DNA from: Longimicrobium sp.
GTDB lineage: Bacteria > Gemmatimonadota > Gemmatimonadetes > Longimicrobiales > Longimicrobiaceae
DNA length: 64,000 bases
Assembly (NCBI GenBank): GCA_036389135.1
Contig: DASVQP010000070.1
Coordinates: 81,517 to 145,516 of the forward strand
Direction of reading: 5' to 3'
This document shows, in pieces, positions 24,669 to 34,100 of the stretch. Made by a program: the position numbers and the translations under genes. Below the pieces are notes generated by a model, which was not told the origin of the DNA, searched no databases, and worked only from the letters and a program-made list of their open reading frames with translations. Each line of letters starts with the position of its first letter. Within the stretch, counting starts at the first letter, position 1.

Positions 24669-26633
24669 TCAGGGTGCGCGGCGGGCGCCGGTGCTGTCCG
24701 CGGGCTCGGGCGCGGCGCGGGGCGCCTGTCCCGCGGGGCGCCTGGGCGCGCCGTCGCGCGTCCACACGATGATCAGCCCGCAGCTGTTCCGCTGCCGGAA
24801 CTGCAGCGGCGCCAGCGCATCGCGGCCGTACACCTCAATCCCCTCGATCTCCCCCGGGGGGATGAAGTTGAGGTTGATGGCGGGGTCGTGCGGTTGCCCG
24901 TCGATGACGATGCCGGGGAGGCAGTCGGGCATAGACGTGGGATCGCCCCCCGACTCCTGCGAGGGCGCGGCGAGCACGGCCTTCATGGTGCCGGGGTCGG
25001 TGACGAGCTGCTGGGCGCGGCCACGCAGCCGCACCCCTTCGGGCGTCACTTCCAGCGCGGGGACGCTGCGCAGCAGCTCGGTGGTCTCGGTGGCGTGCCT
25101 CCGCGCGATGTCCGCACGGGTGATGAACGTCCCCACGCTTCCCCGCGCGCGCTGGTAGAAGCCGCCGTGGCTGTACGCCGCCCGCGCCGTCACCCCCGGC
25201 AGGGCGACAGGCGTCTCGCCGTTTGCGGGGCGGCGCGGCGCGGCGGCGGCCACGGCCGGCGGCGGCGCGGGCGTCGCGAGCGCGACGTCGGCGGGCGGCG
25301 GGCCCCCGTCCGCCAACGTCACCCGCTGCTGGGGCGGGATGGTCCCGAGCGTCTCCAGCCGCGGGTGGGTGAACGATACGGTGTACTCCCCGGCAGGCAC
25401 CCCCTCGATGCGAAAGCTTCCCGCCGAGTCGGCGACCGCCTCGAAGCTGGTGCCGGAGAGGAAGACCCGGGCGCCGGGGAGCGGTGCCCCCTCGTGGTCG
25501 GCCACGCGCCCGGCCAGGGCGCCGCGCCGGGGCTCCGCCCGCAGCGGCGCGCCGTCTGCACCCAGCACGGCCGTCACCTCGCCGCCCACCTCGCGAATCC
25601 CCACCAGCCGCGCACGCCGGCTCACCTCCACGCCCGACGACGACTGCGCGGAGCGCACCTGCTGGTCCACGGCCAGCGCAGGCATCCGCACCCACCAGCG
25701 GCGCACGATCCACCCTCCGCCCGGCGAGCGGTCGAAATCCACCCGTCCCCCCAGCTGCTCCGTGGGGACGGTGACGTCCAGGTTGGTGTACCGGTACTCC
25801 AGCCGCAGCAGCTCGCGCGTGGAGGGCTCCACCCACAGCACCCCGGCCACGTCGGGAAGGCGCTGCCCGCCCACCGGCTCGAAGGCGAGCCCCACCAGCC
25901 CCGCGGCCTCGCCGGTGCCCTGCTGCACGTGGAAGCAGTGGCCGTCCAGAAACGCGTCGGAGAGAAGGGACTGCGCGTCCGGCGCGTGGTAAAAGGTGCC
26001 GGCCTCGCTCGTCTGCACGTAACCGCCGCGGCTCAGCTCCTCGGCGGAGAGGCTGCGGAAGGGGTGCGCCCCAACGGTGGAGCCCGTCTTCCGCTGCTCG
26101 GCCGTCACGCGCAGGCTGCCCGGCTCCAGATCGCGCGTGTACTCGTCGGTACGGAACCGAAGCGCCCGCCGCTCCTGCAGATACGCCGCGGCATCCAGCG
26201 CCTTGCGCACCTCGTTCCACACCGCCGCCGCCGCGGTCCCCTCTCCGGGGCGAACCTCGCAGCGGCGCCGTCCCCCCTGCGCCACCACGGCGTCCAGCAC
26301 CACCGCGCGCCCGCCGCCCTCCAGCCGGTACGACCTGGCTTCCCCCTCGGCGAGCTGCAGCGGCGGCGACTCCGTCCCCCCGTAGCCGATCCGTTCCGCG
26401 CGCAGCCGGTAGCTCCCCGCGCTGGGCGCGCGCAGCACGAAGCGCCCGGATTCGTCGGTCAGCACCCGGCCGAGCGACTTGCCGGCCGCATCCAGCAGCA
26501 CCACCATGGCGCCGGGCAGCGGCTTGCCGGCGGCATCCACCAGCTCGCCCTGCACCGTCTGCGCCGCCAGCGGCCTCGCGGCGACGAGCAGCGCCAGGAG
26601 CGCCAGGATGCGCGGAAAGGGGATGGGACGCAT
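24669..26633 (-). CDS. Exported plug-domain protein with two carboxypeptidase-regulatory domains, no barrel
   Basis: A 654-residue protein with signal peptide MRPIPFPRILALLALLVAA...AAQ. Residues about 25-100 form a carboxypeptidase-regulatory-like beta sandwich (GELVDAAGKPLPGAMVVLLD), a middle region of about 270 residues is unrecognised, a second sandwich begins with LAGRVADHEGAPLPGARVFL, and the last 150 residues are a TonB-receptor plug (TRADIARRHATETTELLRSV, PGEIEGIEVYGRDALAPLQF). The chain stops where a barrel would begin, ending in a basic, proline-rich tail. Could be a partner or scaffold in the outer membrane or periplasm. It lies upstream of the ECF sigma gene on the same strand. Confidence 0.75.
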   Translation of the reverse strand: MRPIPFPRILALLALLVAARPLAAQTVQGELVDAAGKPLPGAMVVLLDAAGKSLGRVLTDESGRFVLRAPSAGSYRLRAERIGYGGTESPPLQLAEGEARSYRLEGGGRAVVLDAVVAQGGRRRCEVRPGEGTAAAAVWNEVRKALDAAAYLQERRALRFRTDEYTRDLEPGSLRVTAEQRKTGSTVGAHPFRSLSAEELSRGGYVQTSEAGTFYHAPDAQSLLSDAFLDGHCFHVQQGTGEAAGLVGLAFEPVGGQRLPDVAGVLWVEPSTRELLRLEYRYTNLDVTVPTEQLGGRVDFDRSPGGGWIVRRWWVRMPALAVDQQVRSAQSSSGVEVSRRARLVGIREVGGEVTAVLGADGAPLRAEPRRGALAGRVADHEGAPLPGARVFLSGTSFEAVADSAGSFRIEGVPAGEYTVSFTHPRLETLGTIPPQQRVTLADGGPPPADVALATPAPPPAVAAAAPRRPANGETPVALPGVTARAAYSHGGFYQRARGSVGTFITRADIARRHATETTELLRSVPALEVTPEGVRLRGRAQQLVTDPGTMKAVLAAPSQESGGDPTSMPDCLPGIVIDGQPHDPAINLNFIPPGEIEGIEVYGRDALAPLQFRQRNSCGLIIVWTRDGAPRRPAGQAPRAAPEPADSTGARRAP

Positions 26634-26710
26634 GACGGCCCTCGACGTTGCGGAGAAGGCGGGTAGAGCGGACCCGGTGGAACGCACGGCGCACGCCCCT
26701 TTCTGACAGG

Positions 26711-27769
26711 CTATTGCCAGCGAAACGTCTTCAGCGCCAGGAGAAAGGCGCCGGCCGTCCACGCCAGCATGATCGCGGCCTCGGGCGCCACGGCCGCCAT
26801 CCCCTGCCCCTCGTTGTAGACGGCGCGCAGCGCGTCGTTGAGGGCAGTGAGCGGAAGCGCCTGGATGATGGGCTGCAGCGCCGCCGGGTAGCGCGACGCC
26901 GAGAAGAATACACCCGAGAGCACGAACATGGGGAGCATCACCACGTTCAGCACCCCGCTCACCCCTTCGATGGTGCGCGCCCGCGACGCCGCCAGCAGCC
27001 CGATCCCCGCAAAGGTGAGCGCCCCCAGGAAGACCAGCGCCGAGAGCAGGACGACCGACCCCTGCGGCCTCACCCCGAAAGCCAGCCAGGCAAAGATCAC
27101 CAGCGGCGGCACTTCGAGGAGGAGAAAGCAGAGCCGCGCCGCCATCTGCGCCACGAGGAAGTCGCCCCGGCGCATTGGGGTGGAGACGAGGCGCTTGAGC
27201 TGCTTCTTCTGCCTCATCTGCACCAGCCCGAAGCCCAGCCCCCACATCCCCGTGCTCATCAGGTTCAGCCCGATCAGCCCGGGGATCACCCAGTCGATGT
27301 ACCGCCCGCCCGGCATCCGCACCCCGTCGTCGCGCGTGGCGACGGGCCGCGGCGCGCCGGCACCCCGCTGCAGCGCGTCGTCGGCCAGCAGGCGGGCGAC
27401 GCGGCTCTCCTCGCGCCCCGGATCGTAGCGGAAGACGACCGCGTCCTTGCCCGCGAGCACCACCGCCACCTCGCCGCGCCGCAGCGCGCGCTCGGCCTGC
27501 GCGGGATCCAGCAGCCGCACCTCCACCTCCCGCGCGTCCCGCAACGCCGGCAGGAAGCGCTCCGCCGCGCTCCCCCGCTCCACCCCCACGGCGGCCCGCT
27601 GCACCGGCTGCTCGCGGAACGCGACCCCCAGCCCCACCGCCATCAGGATCGGGAACACGAAGGTCCAGAACAGCGCCTCCGGCTCGCGCAGGAACGAGCG
27701 TATGCGCGCAAGCATCAGCTCGCGCATCGGGCTCAGTCGTTCGAGTGGGGCGGCGACGGGGGGCGTCAT
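26711..27769 (-). CDS. ABC-2 type transporter permease
   Basis: A 352-residue permease of an ABC exporter (ABC-2, DrrB/YhfI-like). An N-terminal membrane segment (WTFVFPILMAVGLGVAF) is followed by a roughly 120-residue extracytoplasmic domain and five more segments, with the typical GLNLMSTGMWGLGFGLVQMR and LPMFVLSGVFFSASRYP blocks. ATG at 27,769 chosen over an upstream in-frame ATG. The likely ATPase partner is at 29,895-30,836 on the same strand, but two toxin-antitoxin-type pairs lie between. Confidence 0.85.
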   Translation of the reverse strand: MTPPVAAPLERLSPMRELMLARIRSFLREPEALFWTFVFPILMAVGLGVAFREQPVQRAAVGVERGSAAERFLPALRDAREVEVRLLDPAQAERALRRGEVAVVLAGKDAVVFRYDPGREESRVARLLADDALQRGAGAPRPVATRDDGVRMPGGRYIDWVIPGLIGLNLMSTGMWGLGFGLVQMRQKKQLKRLVSTPMRRGDFLVAQMAARLCFLLLEVPPLVIFAWLAFGVRPQGSVVLLSALVFLGALTFAGIGLLAASRARTIEGVSGVLNVVMLPMFVLSGVFFSASRYPAALQPIIQALPLTALNDALRAVYNEGQGMAAVAPEAAIMLAWTAGAFLLALKTFRWQ

Positions 27770-27879
27770 AAGCGGCAAACCCGACACGCGCGCGAGGTTC
27801 TCACCCACGGCTGAACACGGCCGCAAGTTGGATGTTCGCGCCGCGGTTGCGCGAAATGCCCCCGGTGCTCATCCGAACC

Positions 27880-28281
27880 TCAAGCGATGAAGTCCTGCAT
27901 CGAGACTGCAACCGTTGGGAATTCGCGCAGCATGCGCTTGTCGGAGGTGACCAGCGGCAAGCTTAACTCCTTGGCCAGGTGGACGAACTCACAGTCGTAC
28001 GCGCTACACCCCGACTGTTCCGCAAGGCGGAGCACCGGAGCGGACTCAACCTGGTACTCGTTCCCCCGGAGCAGCCCGTCGGCTTCCTGCACGTACTGTA
28101 GGGCATCCGCGAGTGAGAGGTGCTTCTGCCGAAGGAAGAGCGCGAGCACGTTCCGGAACTCGCTCCTCCAGAGCAGAGGAGCCGCCCACACGGGATCGCG
28201 CTTCAGCACGGCCTGCGCCGTGGAAGTCTGATCCCCTTCAATCATGAGGTACACGACGAGGTTGGAATCGGCGACGATCAC
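27880..28281 (-). CDS. VapC-type PIN-domain toxin
   Basis: A 133-residue PIN ribonuclease: Asp5 in MIVADSNLVVYL, a Glu in WRSEFRNVLALFLR, the AYDCEFVHLA helix and TSDKRML carry the acidic active-site residues. Complete for its family, so probably active. The ATG overlaps the antitoxin stop by four bases. It lies between the permease and ATPase genes of an ABC exporter and is less GC-rich than either. Confidence 0.9.
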   Translation of the reverse strand: MIVADSNLVVYLMIEGDQTSTAQAVLKRDPVWAAPLLWRSEFRNVLALFLRQKHLSLADALQYVQEADGLLRGNEYQVESAPVLRLAEQSGCSAYDCEFVHLAKELSLPLVTSDKRMLREFPTVAVSMQDFIA

Positions 28282-28520
28282 GGGCGCCTGTAATTCATCG
28301 CTTCCTCCAACATATCATCCGTTAGCGGCGGGAGCTTCGTACGCTCCTGGAGCCGGCGAACTCGGCTGATGAAAGCTTCAGGATCAATGGGCTCGCTCCC
28401 GATCGAGCGCTCCAGCCGATAGATCACCTCACTGTTGAGGCTGCGGCGGTGCTCCTCCGCACTTTGGCGAAGGCGCTGCAGAACCTCATCAGGAATCCCT
28501 TTGATGGTCAAGCTGGGCAC
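28278..28520 (-). CDS. FitA/VapB-like ribbon-helix-helix antitoxin
   Basis: An 80-residue protein with an N-terminal ribbon-helix-helix fold (PSLTIKGIPDEVLQRLRQSA then EEHRRSLNSEVIYRLE) and an acidic C-terminal tail that should wrap the PIN toxin. GTG start at 28,520. The order antitoxin-toxin and four-base overlap are standard for VapBC/FitAB modules. Confidence 0.88.
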   Translation of the reverse strand: MPSLTIKGIPDEVLQRLRQSAEEHRRSLNSEVIYRLERSIGSEPIDPEAFISRVRRLQERTKLPPLTDDMLEEAMNYRRP

Positions 28521-28531
28521 GGCGACATTCC

Positions 28532-28548
28532 GGTTGCATTATGGAACC
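28532..28548 (-). promoter_or_regulatory. Candidate operator of the VapBC-type pair
   Basis: GGTTGCATTATGGAACC is an inverted repeat with one mismatch, twelve bases before the antitoxin start; a site of this type could bind the ribbon-helix-helix protein. Confidence 0.4.
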
Positions 28549-28787
28549 ACGCTGCAACTTACATCCAGGGGAACGAGCGTCAAGGCGTCCGTATACGCGC
28601 TTTGACCGTGCTTCAGCGAACGTCACGGCTCTATTTGTGACCGCCCGACCCGCACCGCCGGGAGATGCTGAAGACAACGTAAGAACCCTCCCGCTGTGGC
28701 GGCGGAGGCGTTGCGCTGGGGACGTCACCAGAGCGTCCTCGGCGGACCGGCGGGGGGGTGAACCCGACTACGTGCGCGCCGCCACGA

Positions 28788-29534
28788 TCAGCTCCGTCGG
28801 GTTACCCGGCCCGATACTCGGCGTGCACACTCATCGATCACGACTTTGAGTGTGGATTGTACCGCCTCTTCGCGTACCGGGCGCAGCAAACGGAGGGGGA
28901 ACATCGACACGATCGGAGTGCGCATGCCCCGCTCCAGCGCCTGCCCTACAAAAGCCGGAGTCAGCCCCGGATCGATCTGAAGCACGTCGTCGATCAATGC
29001 ACCGACTCGTTGCAGGGCAATCTCCGGATCCGCCCCACCGTCCGGGTGGCGGACGATGGCGTCCAGATCGATGAAGTCGCGTGGCTCGAACCGGTCACAG
29101 ATGGCGTGCATCTTCCCTGCGCAGAGATCGCGGTACGAAGCTACTTTCACGCCCTCCTGGCTCAGTTCCAGCGGCTCTAATAGGAAGGGCGAACTGCGCG
29201 CAAGGTCGAGCCGGACGGGATCGCCCTCACTATCCCGATCCGGGTCCACGATGAACCGCGCGAATCCCTGAGTCGCCGGCCCGGCGGGTCGAAGCTCGAG
29301 ACCTTCGGACATCAGACGCTCGCGCAGAGCGGCGCCGAAGTCCCGTGCATCCATCTGCGGATCGCCGAAAAAGTCGAGATCCTCGGACTCGCGGTGCCGA
29401 AGGTGATACGCGGCGAGCGCGGTTCCGCCCTCCAGCCGGAGTCCGACTACGCCGTAGGCCGCCTCCGTTTCGGCGACGATGCGCATGACGTGCAGATGGA
29501 GCGGACGGACCACCCTCGGATCGGCGCTCAGCAC
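28788..29534 (-). CDS. AbiEii/AbiGii-type nucleotidyltransferase toxin
   Basis: A 248-residue nucleotidyltransferase of the AbiEii (DUF1814, MenT-like) family. The active site shows GLRLEGGTALAAYHL (GG at 36-37), then HRESEDLDFF with Asp52 and Asp54, and the conserved ASYRDLCAGKMHAI helix. Family members block growth by adding nucleotides to tRNA or other targets and can act in phage defence. A small upstream gene overlaps it by seven bases and is the likely antitoxin. Located inside a split ABC exporter operon. Confidence 0.88.
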   Translation of the reverse strand: MLSADPRVVRPLHLHVMRIVAETEAAYGVVGLRLEGGTALAAYHLRHRESEDLDFFGDPQMDARDFGAALRERLMSEGLELRPAGPATQGFARFIVDPDRDSEGDPVRLDLARSSPFLLEPLELSQEGVKVASYRDLCAGKMHAICDRFEPRDFIDLDAIVRHPDGGADPEIALQRVGALIDDVLQIDPGLTPAFVGQALERGMRTPIVSMFPLRLLRPVREEAVQSTLKVVIDECARRVSGRVTRRS

Positions 29535-29806
29535 GCGGCGTCCCTCTGCTCTAATCGGCGGAGGTGCTCCAGCACGACGTTCCAGAACCGGCGTGAGTGC
29601 TCAGGGATGACCAGCGTGGGCAGCAGACGCTCCAGCGTTTCGGGGCGCACGAGCTTCGCCAGGGCGTCCTCGCTCCCCTGGGTCAGCACCCGCGCGAGCA
29701 CGATGGGGTTCTCCGGATCGATCACCTCGTCCGGCCGCGCGTCCCAGAACAGCTCCGGGAACTCGCCGTATCGGTACGTGGGATCGGACTGCTCGGGTAC
29801 TTCCAC
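29528..29806 (-). CDS. Small partner of the AbiEii-type toxin
   Basis: A 92-residue protein with the block ELFWDARPDEVIDPENPIVL near residues 18-37 and VLTQGSEDALAKLVRPETLE after it. Small proteins with an FWD motif and this helix pattern often accompany nucleotidyltransferase toxins; it is not the winged-helix AbiEi type. GTG start at 29,806 with an excellent GGGAGGAGG site. Antitoxin role is inferred from overlap and order. Confidence 0.7.
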   Translation of the reverse strand: MEVPEQSDPTYRYGEFPELFWDARPDEVIDPENPIVLARVLTQGSEDALAKLVRPETLERLLPTLVIPEHSRRFWNVVLEHLRRLEQRDAAC

Positions 29807-29894
29807 GGTTGCCTCCTCCCGGATCGGCGTCTCGGACGTGACCTTCCTATGATAGCGCCCCGTGCGGCCCCCGGGGAACCCGCCTCGGGTCCCC

Positions 29895-30836
29895 TCAGTC
29901 CTCGCGCAGGTCGCGGCCCGTTAGGGAAAGGAACACGTCGTCCAGGGTAGCGCGATGGGTGGTGAGGGCCGTCAGCTGCCCGCCCTCCGCGGCCACGAGG
30001 GCGAGGAGGGGCGGAAGCGAAAGGTGCGGCTCGTCTACGGTAAGGAGGATGGAGTCGCCGCGGCGGCGGAGGCGGGTGACGCCGGGAAGGGCGCGCAGGG
30101 CGTCCTCGGCGGGCGGCGCGGTAGTGGCGAAATCGATGACGTGCGCGCCGCCCAGGCCGTGGATCAGCTCGGCCGGGGTGCCCTCCGCGATCGTTTCGCC
30201 GTGGTCCAGGATGGCGATGCGGTCGGCCAGGTACTCCGCCTCGTCCATGAAGTGCGTGGTGAGGAGGATGGTGCCGCCGCGCGCCTTGAACGCCTCGCAC
30301 ACGTCCCACAATTGCCGGCGCGACTGCGGATCGAGGCCGGTGGTGGGCTCGTCCAGGAAGAGGATCGCCGGGTCACCGGCGAGCGCGCACGCCACCGACA
30401 GGCGCTGCCGCTGCCCGCCGGAGAGGTGGCGCACCTGGGTGGCGCGCTTCTCCTCCAGCTGCACGAAGGCGATCAGCTCGCCGACCGACGGCCCTTGCGG
30501 ATAGAAGGAGCGGAAGAGGCGCACGATCTCCTCCGCCGTGGCGCGGTCGGGAAATTCGCTCTCCTGAAGCTGCACCCCCAGCCGCTCGCGGATGCGCTGC
30601 GGCTCGCGCTCCCACGCCATCCCCAGGATCTCCACCTCGCCGCCGTCCCGCTCCTGCAGCCCTTCCAGGATCTCGATGGTGGTGGTCTTTCCCGCCCCGT
30701 TCGGCCCCAACAGCCCCAGGCACTCCCCCCGGCGCACGTCCAGGTCCAGCGCCCTCACCGCCACCGTTTCGCCGAACCTCTTGTGCAGCCCACGGCAGCG
30801 GATGGCGAGCGCGGCTTCAGGAGCGAGTGCATTCAT
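29895..30836 (-). CDS. ABC transporter ATP-binding protein
   Basis: A 313-residue exporter ATPase (DrrA/CcmA-like). Walker A GPNGAGKT at 44-51, signature LSGGQ at 138-142, Walker B/LDEPTTGLDP from 161, switch His in LLTTHFMDEAEYLADR, and a C-terminal extension of about 80 residues typical of DrrA. Its permease is probably the gene at 26,711-27,769. The first ~104 residues have a near-identical truncated second copy at 35,371-35,698. Confidence 0.92.
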   Translation of the reverse strand: MNALAPEAALAIRCRGLHKRFGETVAVRALDLDVRRGECLGLLGPNGAGKTTTIEILEGLQERDGGEVEILGMAWEREPQRIRERLGVQLQESEFPDRATAEEIVRLFRSFYPQGPSVGELIAFVQLEEKRATQVRHLSGGQRQRLSVACALAGDPAILFLDEPTTGLDPQSRRQLWDVCEAFKARGGTILLTTHFMDEAEYLADRIAILDHGETIAEGTPAELIHGLGGAHVIDFATTAPPAEDALRALPGVTRLRRRGDSILLTVDEPHLSLPPLLALVAAEGGQLTALTTHRATLDDVFLSLTGRDLRED

Positions 30837-30895
30837 TCTTCTGAGCAGTCCCGTGCAAACGAAAATGTCACGCGTGAGGCACTGTCAGGTAAAAT

Positions 30896-31031
30896 TCACC
30901 GCCGGATGGGGGCGGCGTCCAGCTTCTGGGGCCGTTGAGCATGTCGGAGGCGTAGACGTGGGCGCCGACGTGCCGTCCAGCGCGCGTCCCACCTAGCGCC
31001 CGGCCTTGCGCAGGTCGCAGCGGCCGTCAGC
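30896..31031 (-). pseudogene. Truncated second copy of the 3' end of the LVIVD-repeat gene
   Basis: Matches 36,795-36,975 (start of the block: CACCGCCGGAT...GCGGCGTCCAGCTTC; end: CCTTGCGCAGGTCGCAGCG) with about 40 bases missing in the middle. It lies 60 bases beyond the ABC ATPase start, the place where the intact LVIVD gene would end if the ATPase and LVIVD genes were once neighbours. No product expected. Confidence 0.8.
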
Positions 31032-31119
31032 GAGGATTCTCGGTCGAGTTACGAAAATCACCTGGTCGTCACATCCTGCGACCAACGAACTTGTTGCTTC
31101 CTTCAGTTCTTGCGCCTTA

Positions 31120-34100
31120 TCACCTACCGGTTTTTCCCCGTTGCGCCTTGCGCGCGAATGATGTGCGCAAGCGCTCTCGTACATGCTCGGGGAATTCCTC
31201 TATCATATTATCCTTCACGACCGACCCAGCTCCCATTGCCTTGATCCACTCAATCACCCCACCGGCGGTGCTGTCCAGAGGATAATCCGGGAAGCCGGCG
31301 AGGAGAGTTCTCGCGAGCGAGTTCCTGTCGGCTAGTCGAGGGAGTAGCGCCGTGATTGTCGGAGCACTCTCCAGCACCGCGCGTGTGGTCTTCGGGAGAT
31401 CGGACCGACTCAAAATCGGGACCAAGACTCGACCGAAGAATCCAGGTCCAAGCTGCTCCGACCGCGTGGTGATCTGAGCCCATACACGCAGTCGTTGCGC
31501 GTCGTTCAGCGCATTATCGAACAACAGGTCGGAGAGAAGTCGTGCCTGATCCTCGTTGACCTCAATCCAGAGCCATAGTGCCCAGTCCCCTTGCGGGAAT
31601 CCTCCGGCCATTCGTGCTGACTCTGCTAGAATGGAGGCCGCCACCGCGCGCTCCGTTGAAATCGAGCACTCGGCAGCTGCGTGGGCCCAGACCCTGCGAA
31701 GATCATCCATCGCGAGCGAATCGGCAGGGTCAATCGAGTCCGCCAGCGATGCGAGTGCCACGGCGGACGCGATCTCGCGGAAAGCCAACATCACATCGCG
31801 CGCCTCGGTGCGTGCGTTCGGCCAAACTGCACCAGCAAGTTCCAGCAGAGACGGCACACGATCTCTCGGCACAACTCCGCGCTCCACCATCGATTGGAGT
31901 GATGCAAGGAGCGCCCCCACGTTCTCCACATCGGGGTCGCGCGTCCCGCACGCTACGCCCCAATCGAAGATGCGGCCGGGGTCATAATCCCCGTAGTCGC
32001 CCCCGGTCTTGGGCCAAGCATCTACCATCTTGGAGTGGAACAGGGCCGTCCCAAGGTTGTTCTGGGCCAACATGGCAAAGGTTTGCTCCAGCGCGGGTGC
32101 TGCCCCCGGCACCGGATCCCTGCGCATCATAGCCGCAACTACTTCGAAGACCTGGACAGCGAGCGGCGCCGTCGCGGGGGATTGATGCATCCTGGCGAGG
32201 GCTCGGCTGACGTGATTCGAAATTGGTGTCGCAAGCAGATGCTTCCACGGGAGCGCGCGCATGAACGTGCTGTAGTGCTCGAACTCTTCAGCATCCATTC
32301 CGCCCGGCTTCAGAAGTGCGGTAAGCGCGGTGCTGACCGCCGTCGCTTTATCCGTCGACAGATCATCGAAATGTTCAGCGACCCACCGCACGCACGGGAG
32401 CGGAAGCGACTCCATCGCGCGGTTGGCCCACTCGTCTCTGATCCGAGCACGGACCGGTGCTGGAACGAGATCAATCGCCCGAACCGCGAAGATTGCGGTG
32501 GAGACGTTCCCTGACCAAACGAGGATCAGCTCCTCAAAATCTGTGAGGAACCCCTCATCCATCACGTTCCGTTGGGTACCCACAAGGGACAGCAGAACCT
32601 CCGCACCTTCCTTCCAGTCGAGACTCCAATCCTCCGGTTCGTTCATTTCTCGGGTGAGTCGCCGTGCAAGACTGATCATGCAGGAGGCGAGTGCCCGATC
32701 ATCGGCGTGCCGAACGCGGTCCCTGGTAAAGGTCCACGCGTATTGTACGGCATCGGCATTTCTGACGTCGAGCAAGGAAGACATCTGCTCCCAGAGCGTG
32801 GCTTGCGACGCCTCCGGACCGTCGAGCATTTCGGCAAAGACGCGCTCAGCCCGAGCCTGAAAGGCAGGCTTCCAAGATGCAGCCGGACTTGCTTTAAGAT
32901 GACGTATCAGCAACTCGGTGTACGTGGGACCCCAAACCGCGAGGAGCGGCGCTTCCGCCGACGCAATCCACGCCTCGAGATCCTCGAATTCGAATTCATA
33001 CCCCTGGCCATCCACGCTGACGTGCCGAACCTCGAGCCAGTTCAACAGGTGCTCTCGATCCGCGTCTTCCAGACCGTCCCGACGAAAGGTCACGAGCGCA
33101 AAATCAACGGCCTCCCGAACCGTAGTGACCGCCTCATCAAGCGTGAGCTTTCGCCCGTTTCGTACGCGCAGCTGCAAATCACCATTGGGGAGCAGCAGAT
33201 CTCGAATGTAGGCGCCAGTGAGTCTGCGCCGGTCGGCCGGCAGCAGCGCATCCGCGACCATCGATGCCTTTGCTACTGGAATACGCTCACGGAGAGTATC
33301 GGAATTCTCAAGTGAGCGTGACAGGGGTGTGAGCAGCAGTCTGGCTTCTTCGGACGGTAAACGCTCCGCGAGTTCGGCGAGGGTCGCGTATGCGTTCTCC
33401 TGCGCCACCCTGGACTCGCGATGCAGTTCCTCTACGAAGTCACGAATTAGACGAACCGCCTTTGCATCCAGTGAGCGCCGGTCATGAGCAAGCCCGAGCG
33501 CCTCCAGCACACCCGCAGGATCACCAGACACGAACGCTTCGTAGATCCGAGGCGCATCGTCGCCGTAGCGACGGGCGATCGGATCCTGCGAAAGTGACAG
33601 AAGGGGACGGATCGTGTTAGGCCATTGAAGTCCGACTAGACTTGAGAGGAACTGCCGTAGCGCCCGATGTTCTGCCCGCACCACCAAGTGCCCAGCTTCG
33701 CCCCCGGTTTCAGCGTACGATGCCAGAAGCTCCCGCACCGTCTCCGGCTGATCCTGAATCGATTGCGCGTGGATGAACACCTGAGTGAATCCGGTGATCA
33801 AGCGAGGCTCCCGCTCCAGACCATCGTAAAAATCGGGGAAGTCCACACGTAGGGCACAGATAGCCGCGAGTGCGATTGGATTCCCGGTTACGACGCCGCC
33901 CTCCAAGCCACCGAGGATGTCGGTCCCAGCTCCATCACGTTCGCGCCGCTCCGCAACCCACCACGACTGCGCGTATGCATTCAGCAATTGGAGCGCGTTC
34001 CGGGGGCTTCCAACTCCCATGTGCACCAATCTCGCAATAACGTCCTCAAGGTGGACGCCGCGTTGCTCCAACTTGGTCGCAAGGTCACTCAGGTGCGTAC

